DNA of 64,000 nucleotides from Saliterribacillus persicus (GCF_003337485.1 NZ_QPJJ01000009.1:62001-126000); one strand, 5' to 3'; positions 10,626 through 19,964 are shown, counted from the first letter of the stretch. Numbers and translations are program-made. Notes: generated by a model not told the origin, from the letters alone.

Positions 10626-10940
10626 GTGGCGATAGTACATGCTAACGATCAAACATTTACAGATGAAACAAAAGAAGGTTTAGTATTAACAGATTTTTGG
10701 GCAGCTTGGTGTGGACCATGTAAAATGATAGCGCCTGTTTTAGAAGAAATAGATGGTGAAATGAGTGACAAAGTAAAGATTGTCAAATTAGATGTTGACG
10801 AAAACCAAGAAACGGCTGGTAAATATGGTGTAATGAGTATTCCTACACTTCTTTTATTTAAAGACGGAGAAGTTGTAGACCAAGTTGTTGGATTCCAACC
10901 GAAGGAAGCTTTAGAAGAGCTTATTTCTAAACATTCTTAA
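10626..10940 (+). CDS. trxA: Thioredoxin
   Basis: General cytoplasmic dithiol reductant, 104 residues, with active site WCGPCKM near residue 28 and the cis-Pro in SIPTLLLF. I chose the GTG start because it leaves an 8-base gap after AGAGGAGG and gives the conserved N-terminus MAIV. An ATG six bases upstream is too close to that site. A strong terminator follows. Confidence 0.97.
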   Translation: MAIVHANDQTFTDETKEGLVLTDFWAAWCGPCKMIAPVLEEIDGEMSDKVKIVKLDVDENQETAGKYGVMSIPTLLLFKDGEVVDQVVGFQPKEALEELISKHS

Positions 10941-10969
10941 TTCGTAAAAAAATTGAAAATGATTCCGTA

Positions 10970-11012
10970 AATCCCTTATCTATCGATATTTTGATAGGTA
11001 AGGGATTTTTTT
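10970..11012 (+). terminator. Rho-independent terminator of trxA
   Basis: A 15-bp stem (AATCCCTTATCTATC against GATAGGTAAGGGATT, one wobble) is followed by a T-run. Confidence 0.88.
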
Positions 11013-11079
11013 AGTTTAACCTTTCTTTTTATGATAAAATAAAAAGCTAGTGAAAGTATTGGTAAAGGTGGGGTGGCAG

Positions 11080-12855
11080 ATGGATATTATTAAAGAAAAA
11101 TTAGCTGTTTTGCCAGATCAACCTGGTTGTTATTTAATGAAAAATAAACATGGTACAGTTATTTATGTTGGCAAAGCAAAAGTTTTAAAAAATAGAGTTA
11201 GATCCTATTTCACTGGAGCTAATGATCAAAAAACACAAAGATTAGTGCGGGAAATAACGGATTTTGAATATATTGTTACTTCTTCTGAAATTGAAGCTTT
11301 AATTCTTGAAATGAATTTAATAAAAAAATATGATCCACGCTATAATGTTTTATTAAAAGATGATAAAAGCTATCCATTTTTAAAAATTACAAACGAGCGT
11401 CATCCAAGATTGATTATTACCAGAAAGGTAAAAAAAGATAAAGGAAGATATTTTGGACCGTATCCCAATGTGATAGCAGCAAGAGAGACAAAAAAATTAT
11501 TAGATCGCCTCTATCCGCTAAGGAAATGTAATAATCCACCTGGTAGGTATTGTCTTTACTATCATCTCGGTCAATGTTTAGCGTGCGGGGAAGTACCACC
11601 AAAGAAAGAGGAATACCTTGAAATTGTAAAAAGTATCAGCTCCTTTTTAAAGGGTGGTTATAAAGAAATAAAACGAGATTTAAAAGAAAAGATGTTATCT
11701 GCTTCCGAAGATTTAAATTTTGAAAGAGCGATGGAAATCAGAGATTTAATTCAGCACATTGAATCTGTTATGGAACAACAAAAAATAACATTAACTGATC
11801 AGGTGGATCGCGATATATTTGGCTTTAGCTATGATAAGGGTTGGATGTGTGTACAAGTATTCTTTATTAGACAAGGCAAGCTAATTGAAAGAGACGTCTC
11901 CATTTTTCCATTTTTTGATGATGCGAATGATACATTTCTATCTTTCATAGGAAGGTTTTACTTACACCACCATCATCCAAAGCCAAAACAAATACTTGTC
12001 CCTGTATTAACTGATTACGAAATGTTAAAGGAATTATTAGAAATAGATGTGACAATACCACTTCGCGGAAGAAAGAAAGAATTAGTAGAACTTGCGAAGA
12101 AAAATGCTGATATTGCTTTAAATGAAAAATTTTCATTAATTGCTCGGAATGAAGATCGCACGATTAAAGCTATTGAAAGCTTAGGTGAGAAGCTTCATAT
12201 CGAAACACCAGTAAGAATAGAAGCTTTTGATAATTCGAATATTCAAGGTACAGATCCGGTTTCTGCAATGGTAGTATTCATTAATGGTAAACCGGAAAAA
12301 AAAGAATATCGAAAATATAAAATTAAGGGTGTAAAGGGTCCAGATGACTATGAGACCATGCGAGAAGTGGTGCGAAGAAGATATACAAGGGTATTAAAAG
12401 ATAACCTGGAGCTTCCAGATTTAATCGTAGTAGATGGTTCAAAAGGTCAAATTTCTGCTGCTAGTGAAGTATTAGAAAATGAGCTTGGCTTAGATATCCC
12501 AATTTGTGGTTTAGCAAAAGATGATAAGCACAAAACAAGTGAACTGTTGTATGGTGATCCACCACAAGTGATCCCATTAGAAAGAAATTCTCAAGCATTT
12601 TATCTGATCCAACGAATACAAGATGAAGTGCACCGATTTGCTATTACATTTCATAGACAATTACGTGGGAAAAGTGCCTTTCGATCTGAGCTTGATGAAA
12701 TTCCAGGTATAGGAGAAAAAAGAAGAAAGCTGTTACTTACTCACTTTAAATCGATGAAAGAAATTAAAAATGCTGATCTTGAGGCTTTTAAAAATATTGG
12801 ATTACCTGAGTCGCTTGCTAAAACATTAATAGAGCATTTATCGAAAAGTAAATAA
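11080..12855 (+). CDS. uvrC: Excinuclease ABC subunit C
   Basis: Nuclease subunit of UvrABC nucleotide excision repair, about 591 residues. The N-terminal GIY-YIG nuclease ([19 protein letters not shown]), UvrB-binding UVR motif ([15 protein letters not shown]), RNase H-like C-terminal nuclease ([18 protein letters not shown]) and a final helix-hairpin-helix ([16 protein letters not shown]) are all visible. I start at the ATG after GGTGGGG. Upstream in-frame codons lack a site. The cysteine cluster reads RKC, RYC, GQC, LAC: all four cysteines are kept, but the last pair is spaced CX2C where homologues have CX3C (CLAPC in B. subtilis). Confidence 0.96.
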   Translation: MDIIKEKLAVLPDQPGCYLMKNKHGTVIYVGKAKVLKNRVRSYFTGANDQKTQRLVREITDFEYIVTSSEIEALILEMNLIKKYDPRYNVLLKDDKSYPFLKITNERHPRLIITRKVKKDKGRYFGPYPNVIAARETKKLLDRLYPLRKCNNPPGRYCLYYHLGQCLACGEVPPKKEEYLEIVKSISSFLKGGYKEIKRDLKEKMLSASEDLNFERAMEIRDLIQHIESVMEQQKITLTDQVDRDIFGFSYDKGWMCVQVFFIRQGKLIERDVSIFPFFDDANDTFLSFIGRFYLHHHHPKPKQILVPVLTDYEMLKELLEIDVTIPLRGRKKELVELAKKNADIALNEKFSLIARNEDRTIKAIESLGEKLHIETPVRIEAFDNSNIQGTDPVSAMVVFINGKPEKKEYRKYKIKGVKGPDDYETMREVVRRRYTRVLKDNLELPDLIVVDGSKGQISAASEVLENELGLDIPICGLAKDDKHKTSELLYGDPPQVIPLERNSQAFYLIQRIQDEVHRFAITFHRQLRGKSAFRSELDEIPGIGEKRRKLLLTHFKSMKEIKNADLEAFKNIGLPESLAKTLIEHLSKSK

Positions 12856-12865
12856 AAACAAAACA

Positions 12866-12902
12866 TCCCCAACTAACATACAAATCAACCGTTAGTTGGG
12901 GA
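12866..12902. terminator. Bidirectional terminator between uvrC and yslB
   Basis: TCCCCAACTAAC pairs with GTTAGTTGGGGA over a 13-base loop, with A/T-rich flanks on both sides. It lies between two convergent genes. Confidence 0.8.
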
Positions 12903-12906
12903 CCAT

Positions 12907-13335
12907 TTATTTACTATATAAAACTTCTAACTCCACGTGATCTTTTTTGATTATTGTTCTACACTCACAGCTTTGATCATGTAGTCTGGACATTGTTTCT
13001 GCAAGGAATCCACTTTCAAGTCTGAACTCGACATTATCGATTGTTTCGATTCTTTTTCTTATAATGTCGCCTTCTAAAAGAAAAGTAAAACCTCTTCTTT
13101 TCTCTTTTTCATAGATTAAGTTACCCCAATTACTATCATGAAATAATTGCACTACTTCCTCCATGGATTGACATTCGGCTTTTCGCCCAATATTTTTCCC
13201 CAGTATGTACATCATTAAATCCAATTCTTCTCCTAATAAATCAGGAAGTGCTACATACCTTAATAAATCATTTCCAGCACCTGTCGATTCTAAATTCGTT
13301 AGAATAGTAGGTATGGAAGCATTATTTTTGCTCAT
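12907..13335 (-). CDS. yslB: YslB family protein (DUF2507)
   Basis: A 142-residue soluble protein matching B. subtilis YslB in size, position and the LLRYVALPDLLGEE region. The family has a TRAPP/Bet3-like fold related to ligand-binding regulatory domains, but its role is not established. Two closely spaced cysteines (CECR) lie near the C-terminus. A GGGGATC site precedes the ATG. It is convergent with uvrC and divergent from the sdh operon. Confidence 0.85.
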   Translation of the reverse strand: MSKNNASIPTILTNLESTGAGNDLLRYVALPDLLGEELDLMMYILGKNIGRKAECQSMEEVVQLFHDSNWGNLIYEKEKRRGFTFLLEGDIIRKRIETIDNVEFRLESGFLAETMSRLHDQSCECRTIIKKDHVELEVLYSK

Positions 13336-13582
13336 AAGTTGATCCCCCTTAAAAGTCTATCTATACTTATCATTATTTTGCCTTCTATTTAATCATACTA
13401 GTTTTATAGAAAATTTATCATGCATCTTCTTATTATTCACTTTTTTACTTCTTGATGCAATGCTAAATAGAAAAGATTTATTAAAATACTGCACTTCTTG
13501 CTAGTTTTAGTTTTTTCTTTACATTACCTCAATTTAGGCCGCTTCAAACCTATCAAATAGATATGAAAAATGATTTGTTTTC

Positions 13583-13611
13583 TTGACGCGTACCCTGCTT
13601 AGAAGTACAAT
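13583..13611 (+). promoter_or_regulatory. Sigma-A promoter of sdhCAB
   Basis: TTGACG and TACAAT with a 17-base spacer, close to consensus, leaving a leader of about 115 bases before sdhC. Confidence 0.85.
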
Positions 13612-13665
13612 AGTTTTGTTATAGCGTATACATATTTTTGTCATAATGAACCGCTGAAAAATAAA

Positions 13666-13679
13666 TTAAAGCGCTTTTA
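13666..13679 (+). promoter_or_regulatory. Possible CcpA (cre) site in the sdh leader
   Basis: TTAAAGCGCTTTTA shares the AAAGCGCTTT core of the cre consensus TGAAAGCGCTTTCA but not the outer TG/CA. It lies about 55 bases after the sdh promoter -10 box, where a bound repressor could act as a roadblock. This is a guess from the motif alone. Confidence 0.35.
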
Positions 13680-13733
13680 TTTTCAAAAATTGTATATCGT
13701 GTCGACATTACATACTTTGAGGGGGGTACAAAA

Positions 13734-14342
13734 GTGGAGAATAGGGAATTTTTTATGAGACGTCTGCATTCTCTTTTAGGGGTTGTTCCGATTGGTCTTT
13801 TTTTAGTGCAACACTTGGTTATCAATCATTTTGCCGTATATGGAGCAGACAGCTTTAATAAAGCAGCTCAATTTATGCACGACTTACCATTTCGAATTTT
13901 ATTAGAGCTCTTTATTATTTTTATTCCTATTTTATTTCACGCTGTGTTGGGAGTTTATATTGTCTTTATAGCTAAAAATAATGTGAAGCGTTATGGGTTC
14001 TTTCGTAATTGGATGTTTTACTTACAAAGAATTACAGGGATTATCACGTTAATTTTTATCGTTTGGCATGTATGGGAAACACGTGTGCAAATTGGATTAG
14101 GAAATGAACAATTAGAGTTTGGTTTAATGGAAAATATTTTAGCTAGTCCGGTAATGTTCTGGTTTTATGTTGTAGGTGTTATTTCTACTACATTCCATTT
14201 CGCTAACGGATTATGGAGTTTCTTAGTAACATGGGGTATCACGGTAACACCACGTTCACAGAGAATTGCTACATATGCAACTCTTCTTGTGTTTTTAGCT
14301 GTAACGTATATTGGAATCCGTGCATTATTCGCATTTGTATAA
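13734..14342 (+). CDS. sdhC: Succinate dehydrogenase cytochrome b558 subunit
   Basis: Membrane anchor of complex II that binds two haems and passes electrons to menaquinone. It has 202 residues and five membrane segments. Candidate haem-ligand histidines lie in QHLVINH, LFHAVLG, WHVWETR and TFHFANG, matching the four conserved histidines of B. subtilis SdhC. The GTG start has GGGGGG 7 bases upstream and gives the family N-terminus ENREFFMRRLHSLLG. First gene of sdhCAB. Confidence 0.96.
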   Translation: MENREFFMRRLHSLLGVVPIGLFLVQHLVINHFAVYGADSFNKAAQFMHDLPFRILLELFIIFIPILFHAVLGVYIVFIAKNNVKRYGFFRNWMFYLQRITGIITLIFIVWHVWETRVQIGLGNEQLEFGLMENILASPVMFWFYVVGVISTTFHFANGLWSFLVTWGITVTPRSQRIATYATLLVFLAVTYIGIRALFAFV

Positions 14343-14378
14343 CAAAAAGTTAAGGAAGAATAGAGGGGTGAGTAATTA

Positions 14379-16130
14379 ATGAGTGATCGCAATATGGTAA
14401 TTGTTGGTGGCGGCCTTGCAGGTCTTATGGCAACAATTAAAGCAGCAGAAGCAGGTGTACATGTAGATCTTTTATCAATTGTTCCTGTAAAACGTTCTCA
14501 CTCGGTCTGTGCACAAGGTGGAATTAATGGTGCAGTAAATACAAAAGGTGAAGGTGATTCACCTTTAGAACACTTTGATGACTCTGTTTATGGCGGAGAC
14601 TTTTTAGCTAATCAACCACCGGTAAAAGCAATGTGTGAAGCAGCTCCGGGTATTATTCATATGTTAGACCGTATGGGGGTTATGTTTAATCGTACACCTG
14701 AAGGACTTTTAGACTTTAGAAGATTCGGTGGTACACAGCATCACAGAACTGCCTATGCTGGTGCTACGACTGGTCAGCAACTACTTTATGCGTTGGATGA
14801 ACAGGTTAGGCGTTATGAGGTGGAAGGATTAGTTACTAAATATGAAGGCTGGGAATTTATCTCAGCAATCATTGATGAAGAGGGAATAGGTCGAGGAATT
14901 ATCGGTCAAAACGTTAAATCCCATGAATGTAAAGTATTTAAAGCGGATTCGACAATCCTTGCTTCTGGTGGACCTGGGATAATTTTTGGAAAATCAACTA
15001 ACTCGGTAATTAATACTGGTTCAGCTGCAGCAGCATTATATTTACAAGGCGGAATTTATGCAAACGGAGAATTTATTCAAATTCATCCGACGGCAATTCC
15101 TGGTGACGACAAACTTCGTCTAATGAGTGAGTCTGCACGTGGTGAAGGTGGTCGTGTATGGACATATAAAGACGGCGAGCCTTGGTATTTCTTAGAAGAA
15201 AAGTATCCTGCATATGGTAACTTAGTTCCTCGTGATATTGCCACACGTGAAATCTTTGATGTATGTGTTAATCAAAAATTAGGTGTAAATGGTGAGAACA
15301 TGGTTTATTTAGATCTTTCACATAAGGATCCTAAAGAATTGGATGTTAAACTAGGCGGGATTATAGAAATCTATGAAAAATTCGTAGGTGAAGACCCTAG
15401 AAAAGTGCCGATGAAGATATTCCCTGCTGTGCATTATTCTATGGGTGGCATTTGGGTCGATTACGATCAAATGACAAACATCCCAGGTATCTTTGCAGCT
15501 GGTGAGTGTGACTATACACAGCATGGTGCAAATCGTCTTGGAGCAAATTCTTTACTTTCTTCTATTTATGGAGGAATGGTAGCAGGACCAAATGCTATTA
15601 AATATATGAATGGTTTAGAAAAAACAATTGAAGATGTTCCTTCCTCTGTATTTGATAATAAATTAAAAGAAGAAGAAGACACTTTTGATAAGTTAATGGC
15701 AATGGATGGAACGGAAAATGCTTACCAAATTCATAAAGAGCTTGGAGAGTTGATGACGGATAACGTAACCGTTGTTCGTGATAATGCAAAACTTATTAAG
15801 ACGGATAAAAAAATTCAAGAGCTATTAGAAAGATGGGAGAATATCAATATAAACGATACTTCTCGTTGGAATAACTCTGGAGTGATGTTTACACGTCAAT
15901 TAAAGAATATGTTACACTTGGCACGAGTTATTACTATTGGTGCATATAACCGAAATGAGAGCCGTGGGGCCCACTATAAGCCGGAATTTCCTGACCGTAA
16001 TGACGAAGAATGGTTAAAAACAACAAAAGCAATGTTTGATCCAGCAACTAATGGGCCAGTATTTAGTTATGAAGACGTTGATGTATCATTAATAGAACCA
16101 AGGAAACGTGATTATAGTAAGAAGAAATAA
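14379..16130 (+). CDS. sdhA: Succinate dehydrogenase flavoprotein subunit
   Basis: Catalytic subunit that oxidises succinate to fumarate, with covalent FAD, on the cytoplasmic face. It has 583 residues. The FAD-binding GGGLAGLMATIKAAEAG is at the N-terminus. The flavin-linking His is in HSVCAQGGINGA, and substrate residues are in HPTAIPGDDKLRLMSESARGEGG-type sequence near 235 and in GANRLGANSLL. An AGAGGGGTGAG site precedes the ATG. Confidence 0.97.
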   Translation: MSDRNMVIVGGGLAGLMATIKAAEAGVHVDLLSIVPVKRSHSVCAQGGINGAVNTKGEGDSPLEHFDDSVYGGDFLANQPPVKAMCEAAPGIIHMLDRMGVMFNRTPEGLLDFRRFGGTQHHRTAYAGATTGQQLLYALDEQVRRYEVEGLVTKYEGWEFISAIIDEEGIGRGIIGQNVKSHECKVFKADSTILASGGPGIIFGKSTNSVINTGSAAAALYLQGGIYANGEFIQIHPTAIPGDDKLRLMSESARGEGGRVWTYKDGEPWYFLEEKYPAYGNLVPRDIATREIFDVCVNQKLGVNGENMVYLDLSHKDPKELDVKLGGIIEIYEKFVGEDPRKVPMKIFPAVHYSMGGIWVDYDQMTNIPGIFAAGECDYTQHGANRLGANSLLSSIYGGMVAGPNAIKYMNGLEKTIEDVPSSVFDNKLKEEEDTFDKLMAMDGTENAYQIHKELGELMTDNVTVVRDNAKLIKTDKKIQELLERWENININDTSRWNNSGVMFTRQLKNMLHLARVITIGAYNRNESRGAHYKPEFPDRNDEEWLKTTKAMFDPATNGPVFSYEDVDVSLIEPRKRDYSKKK

Positions 16131-16148
16131 AAGGGGGTAAGGGGAAAG

Positions 16149-16907
16149 ATGGCTCAAGAAACATTAAAACTAATTATTACACGTCAAGATAATCCTGATT
16201 CTTCTCCCTATGTGGAGACCTTTGAGGTAAACTATCGTAAAAATATGAATATAATTTCAGCATTAATGGAAACACAACGCTTTCCTATTAATGCTGATGG
16301 AGAAAAGACTTCACCAGTAAATTGGGAATCTAACTGTTTAGAAGAAGTTTGTGGCGCGTGTTCGATGGTTATAAACGATGAACCAAGACAAGCTTGTTCT
16401 ACTTTAGTCGACCAATTAGAACAACCGATAAGAATCGCACCAATGGCGACATTTCCTGTAGAGCGTGACCTTGTGGTTGATCGTAGTAGAATGTTTGACT
16501 CTCTTAAAAAGGTAAAAGCATGGATTCCGATTGATGGAACTTATGATCTAGGGCCTGGACCTAGAATGCCAGAAACAAAAAGACAATGGGCATATGAATT
16601 ATCTAAATGTATGACATGTGGTGTATGCTTAGAGGCATGTCCAAATGTTAATAGTAGCTCTGATTTTATTGGTCCAGCACCCCTATCTCAAGTACGTCTA
16701 TTTAATGCTCATCCAACAGGTGAGATGAATAAAGGTGAACGTTTAGACGCACTTATGGAGGATGGTGGAATATCCGGTTGTGGGAACTCACAAAACTGTG
16801 TTCAGGTTTGTCCTAAAGGGATTCCACTTACTACTTCCATTGCAGCTTTAAATCGTGATACAAATATCCAATCTTTCAAAAATTTCTTTGGAAGTGACAG
16901 TGTATAA
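16149..16907 (+). CDS. sdhB: Succinate dehydrogenase iron-sulfur subunit
   Basis: Electron-transfer subunit of complex II, 252 residues. The 2Fe-2S plant-ferredoxin motif is SNCLEEVCGACSM near 60. The 4Fe-4S and 3Fe-4S cysteines are in CMTCGVCLEACPN and CGNSQNCVQVCPKG. It follows sdhA by 18 bases and a strong terminator ends the operon. Confidence 0.97.
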   Translation: MAQETLKLIITRQDNPDSSPYVETFEVNYRKNMNIISALMETQRFPINADGEKTSPVNWESNCLEEVCGACSMVINDEPRQACSTLVDQLEQPIRIAPMATFPVERDLVVDRSRMFDSLKKVKAWIPIDGTYDLGPGPRMPETKRQWAYELSKCMTCGVCLEACPNVNSSSDFIGPAPLSQVRLFNAHPTGEMNKGERLDALMEDGGISGCGNSQNCVQVCPKGIPLTTSIAALNRDTNIQSFKNFFGSDSV

Positions 16908-16925
16908 TAATAGCAAATAGATTTT

Positions 16926-16959
16926 ACCCCTCGTCCATTTCATGAACGAGGGGTTTTTT
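16926..16959 (+). terminator. Terminator of the sdh operon
   Basis: ACCCCTCGT pairs with ACGAGGGGT, followed by a T-run. Confidence 0.9.
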
Positions 16960-16982
16960 GCGTATCTTTCCACTCTAGCCCT

Positions 16983-17012
16983 CACACAATTCTTTATAAA
17001 AATCATACGATA
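16983..17012 (+). promoter_or_regulatory. Sigma-K-type promoter of gerE
   Basis: CATACGATA fits the sigma-K -10 element CATAnnnTA exactly. ACAC/CACA lies 15-17 bases upstream, fitting the short -35 element mACm. B. subtilis gerE is sigma-K dependent, which agrees. Confidence 0.7.
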
Positions 17013-17075
17013 TAAAGACTAAATAGCAACCCTCTATGTTTTAAGACCCTAAATTCAGCAAGGAGGGGTTTACAT

Positions 17076-17300
17076 TTGAAAGATGGTGACTACAGACCAA
17101 AGCAACTCTTAACAAAACGTGAAAAAGAAGTATTTGAACTACTGGTACAAGATAAAACAACAAAAGAAATAGCTGAAGAATTATTTATTTCACAAAAAAC
17201 CGTACGCAATCATATATCAAACGCTATGCAAAAGCTAGGGGTAAAGGGGCGCTCACAAGCTGTAGTGGAATTATTGCGAATGGGCGAATTAAAGCTTTAG
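17076..17300 (+). CDS. gerE: Spore coat transcription regulator GerE
   Basis: Late mother-cell regulator of spore coat genes, 74 residues made up of a single LuxR-type helix-turn-helix (LTKREKEVFELLVQDKTTKEIA, then FISQKTVRNHISNAMQKLGV). Nearly identical to B. subtilis GerE from residue 10 onward. The TTG start is supported by AGGAGGGG 10 bases upstream. A separate terminator follows. A second diverged copy of its 3' end is found about 800 bases downstream. Confidence 0.97.
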   Translation: MKDGDYRPKQLLTKREKEVFELLVQDKTTKEIAEELFISQKTVRNHISNAMQKLGVKGRSQAVVELLRMGELKL

Positions 17301-17339
17301 ATGAAAACCAGTTATTCTTCAAAGGAATAACTGGTTTTC
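17257..17339 (+). repeat. Gapless 83-bp direct repeat, copy 1 (gerE tail plus terminator)
   Basis: This stretch is the last 14 codons of gerE with its terminator. It matches positions 18069-18151 without gaps, with 8 mismatches (about 90% identity). Confidence 0.9.
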
Positions 17340-17342
17340 TTT
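17304..17342 (+). terminator. Terminator of gerE
   Basis: AAAACCAGTTATTC pairs with GAATAACTGGTTTT, and the right arm supplies the T-rich end. Confidence 0.85.
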
Positions 17343-17763
17343 GCATTTGATTTTTATATTTCAAACACAATCAAAAGATAAAGGTAATATTAGCATTGCT
17401 ATTAATTACTCAAAAATATAATTACATTAGAAAAACCAGAAAATCTTTTTTAAGGAAAATTAGCTTAAAAGAAATGATTATAAAGCAAGATGGATTTATA
17501 AAAATAGTTAAAATTATACTTTTAATCAAAAATAATCAAGTAGGAATAATGAAATTGTGATACCATTATCTATATGGTTAAATATGGGAAATTGATTATG
17601 ATAACGATCTAAAACTTATACTTGGGATGATCGGAGATTTTTATAGAAGAAAATTCTTAATACAGCACTTGCAAGAAATGTCTAATTTTATTTTTCTGCT
17701 TAAATCTATTATTAAGGATGTTTTGAGTCTCTGAGAAATGTAAGAGAGCAGTGAGGTGAGAAC
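17343..17763. other. AT-rich spacer between gerE and a broken gene
   Basis: About 420 bases, markedly AT-rich. I see no ORF with a ribosome site and no stable hairpin. It belongs to the accessory patch bounded by the two gerE-tail copies and may hold the promoter of the broken gene. Confidence 0.5.
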
Positions 17764-18009
17764 TTGAAAAGGTTTAAAGATTACAAAACTTTATCTTGGA
17801 CCTGTTTTATAATTTGTATACTACTATGGGTACCTAACATTGTGTTCCAAATTAGCAGTCCATTTTATATGCTTGTTTAAATTATAGGACCAATAGGAAT
17901 AGCCTTTGCTTTATTAAATAGAAGCATAATTTTAATAATACTGAACGCGATTATGAGTTTTAGTTTTTTTATTTTTATGGCAATTGGCTACTATGTATCC
18001 TCTTTATAA
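17764..18009 (+). pseudogene. Broken small membrane protein gene (in-frame TAA)
   Basis: A TTG with GAGGTG 6 bases upstream opens a frame of 38 codons that ends at a TAA (17878-17880). The same frame then continues open for 42 more codons to a second stop. Conceptually it is an 80-residue protein with about three hydrophobic segments (CFIICILLWVPNIVF, then IIGPIGIAFALL and ILNAIMSFSFFIFMAIG). One base change would restore it, so the break looks recent. I do not recognise the family. Translation of either half alone is possible but unlikely. Confidence 0.65.
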
Positions 18010-18068
18010 TATGTCAGGGTTAATTATTTAAACTCGCTTTAAACTGTCATTCGTGAGGATTTTCTTAT

Positions 18069-18151
18069 AAGCTGTAGTCGAATTATTGCAAATGGGCGAG
18101 CTTAAGCTTTAAATAAAAACCAGTTATTCTTCAAAGGAATGACTGGTTTTC
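18069..18151 (+). pseudogene. Second partial gerE copy (3' end and terminator only)
   Basis: An 83-bp gapless match to the gerE tail and its terminator hairpin. In the gerE frame it reads VVELLQMGELKL then TAA, against VVELLRMGELKL then TAG. In the coding part, four of the five changed codons (including the stop) are silent, so this copy seems to have diverged as a working gene before it was cut off. Nothing upstream of it matches gerE. It may be the tail of a foreign gerE allele that came in with the neighbouring accessory DNA. Confidence 0.8.
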
Positions 18152-18590
18152 GCTGAGTTCTTAAGAAATACATTCACTTTTTTTACGAAAAAAAATATTG
18201 ATCAAATCTCAGCCTATTTCCAGAACTAAATTTGTAAATTTCAAAATAATCAATAAGAGATGCAAAAATCAAAATAAAACATAGGATAAGTGTATAGAAT
18301 TTTTTATGATTTTAACTTATTTATCATTAATTTGTACAATTTGTGATAGAAAAAATAAAGGATTTTCTACAATATTATGCAAAATAAGTGCTCAATCTTA
18401 TTTTTTTCGGTAAAATAGAAAAGATGGGGTCGCATTTCATTATTATACTTTAATAAAAAGTATGGACGCTTTCTTACACGCTTTTTATTAAGATATAATT
18501 TTTCTCAGGATCTCACATTAAAACCAGAATAAATGACCTTAATCATAAAGGGCAAAGGTTTGTTATTCATTAGAGGGAGGATAATATAGA
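18152..18590. other. AT-rich intergenic region before the MarR gene
   Basis: About 440 bases without a credible ORF on either strand. There is one inverted repeat, TTTAATAAAAAG near 18450 with CTTTTTATTAA near 18480, which may be an operator or hairpin. The MarR gene promoter should be in the right half, but no clear -35/-10 pair stood out. Confidence 0.45.
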
Positions 18591-19037
18591 TTGCAAAATA
18601 CACCACCATCGGATAAAATTGCGGATGTTGAAAAAGAACTGAGGTATATAGCAGGAATTATTAAGCAAAAAGGCCGAAAAATATTGAATAACTATCAATT
18701 AACGGCACCTCAATTTATTGCTTTGCAATTTTTATCAGAATACGGCGATTTAACATTAGGTGAATTATCATCGAAAATACATTTAGCTTTTAGTACGACC
18801 ACTGACTTAGTGGATCGAATGGAAAAAAATGAATTAGTAGAGAGAGTTAAAGATAGTAAGGATCGACGTGTTGTTCGTATACATTTATTAGAAAAAGGGC
18901 AACGAGTGATTAAAGAAGTTATTCTAAAGCGTCAAGAATATTTAACAGAGGTTTTGGCTAACGTGCCTAATACGGATATAGAGACGTTATCGGTATTACT
19001 TCATATGATGCATGACAACATGAAAAAAGTAGACTAG
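18591..19037 (+). CDS. ysmB: MarR family transcriptional regulator (YsmB-like)
   Basis: A 148-residue winged-helix regulator. The DNA-binding part is ALQFLSEYGDLTLGELSSKIHLAFSTTTDLVDRMEKNELVER with the wing KDSKDRRVVRIHLLEKG, typical of MarR proteins. N- and C-terminal helices would form the dimer. The TTG start follows GAGGGAGG by 10 bases. It sits just before racE as ysmB does in B. subtilis. The 17-base gap suggests co-transcription. Ligand and targets are unknown. Confidence 0.88.
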   Translation: MQNTPPSDKIADVEKELRYIAGIIKQKGRKILNNYQLTAPQFIALQFLSEYGDLTLGELSSKIHLAFSTTTDLVDRMEKNELVERVKDSKDRRVVRIHLLEKGQRVIKEVILKRQEYLTEVLANVPNTDIETLSVLLHMMHDNMKKVD

Positions 19038-19054
19038 ATGAAGAGGGGATTGGC

Positions 19055-19852
19055 ATGAAAGAGCCGATTGGAGTAATAGATTCAGGTGTAGGTGGTTTGA
19101 CGGTAGCAAGTGAATTGATCAGGCAGCTACCAAAAGAATCCTTAATTTACTTAGGTGATACATTACGATGTCCGTATGGACCAAGAACGAAGGAAGAAGT
19201 TATTACCTATACATGGGAAATGGTTCGCTTTTTAATGAAAAAAAATATAAAAATGCTTGTAATAGCTTGTAATACTGCTACAGCTTTTACTTTGGATATA
19301 CTAAGAAAAGAGTTACCTATACCTGTTATTGGTGTCATTTTACCTGGTGCAAGAGCAGCAATTTCCGTATCACAAACTGCCGAGATCGGTGTGATTGGAA
19401 CACAGGGTACGATCAATAGTAAAGCTTATCCACAAGCGCTCTTAAGTATAAATGACGGGATAACGGTACAAGACTTGGCTTGCCCAGCGTTTGTACCTCT
19501 TGTTGAGTCAGGTGCATTTTCTGGTGAAAAAGCTTATCAAGTTGTCCGAGATTCTTTACAACCATTAATGCATCATCCAAAAATGGATACATTAATTCTG
19601 GGGTGTACGCATTATCCGATGATTAAAGATGTTATTCAAGAAGTGATTGGTCACCAAGTAACAATTATCTCATCAGGCGAAGAAACTGCAAGAGAAGTAA
19701 GTGCTATATTAGGTTATCAGCGAAAATTGTACCAAGGCGAACAAGAGCCAACTTATCAGTTTTATACCACAGGGGAAAGAGAAGTATTTGCACAGATCGC
19801 CTCAAATTGGATTGGCGAAAAACTAGACGATGTGGAAACTATTATTTTATAA
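19055..19852 (+). CDS. racE: Glutamate racemase
   Basis: Makes D-glutamate for peptidoglycan, 265 residues. The two catalytic cysteines are in VIACNTATA (near 72) and LGCTHYP (near 184). The glycine-rich N-terminus GVIDSGVGGLTVASELI and the PYGPR motif are also present. An AGAGGGG site precedes the ATG. The name follows the B. subtilis neighbour order (ysmB-racE-gerM). murI would be an equivalent symbol. Confidence 0.96.
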   Translation: MKEPIGVIDSGVGGLTVASELIRQLPKESLIYLGDTLRCPYGPRTKEEVITYTWEMVRFLMKKNIKMLVIACNTATAFTLDILRKELPIPVIGVILPGARAAISVSQTAEIGVIGTQGTINSKAYPQALLSINDGITVQDLACPAFVPLVESGAFSGEKAYQVVRDSLQPLMHHPKMDTLILGCTHYPMIKDVIQEVIGHQVTIISSGEETAREVSAILGYQRKLYQGEQEPTYQFYTTGEREVFAQIASNWIGEKLDDVETIIL

Positions 19853-19964
19853 GCCATCAATAATCAACGAATAACCAATCTCACATTTTTTATAATCGGG
19901 ATTTACATATTTCTGCCACAGAGATATATCTTTTTGCAGAAATTTATTATTTATACACACTAGG

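Larger units (their letters stand above)
13336..13733. other. 398-bp divergent intergenic region, yslB/sdhC
   Basis: It holds the sdh promoter and a cre-like palindrome (separate entries). The remaining part nearest yslB is AT-rich, and I see no ORF with a ribosome site in it. A yslB promoter must lie in its left part, but I could not define one. Confidence 0.6.

Noticed and set aside
18069-18110. Complete second gerE gene
   Set aside because: Only the last codons match. The upstream sequence shares nothing with gerE.
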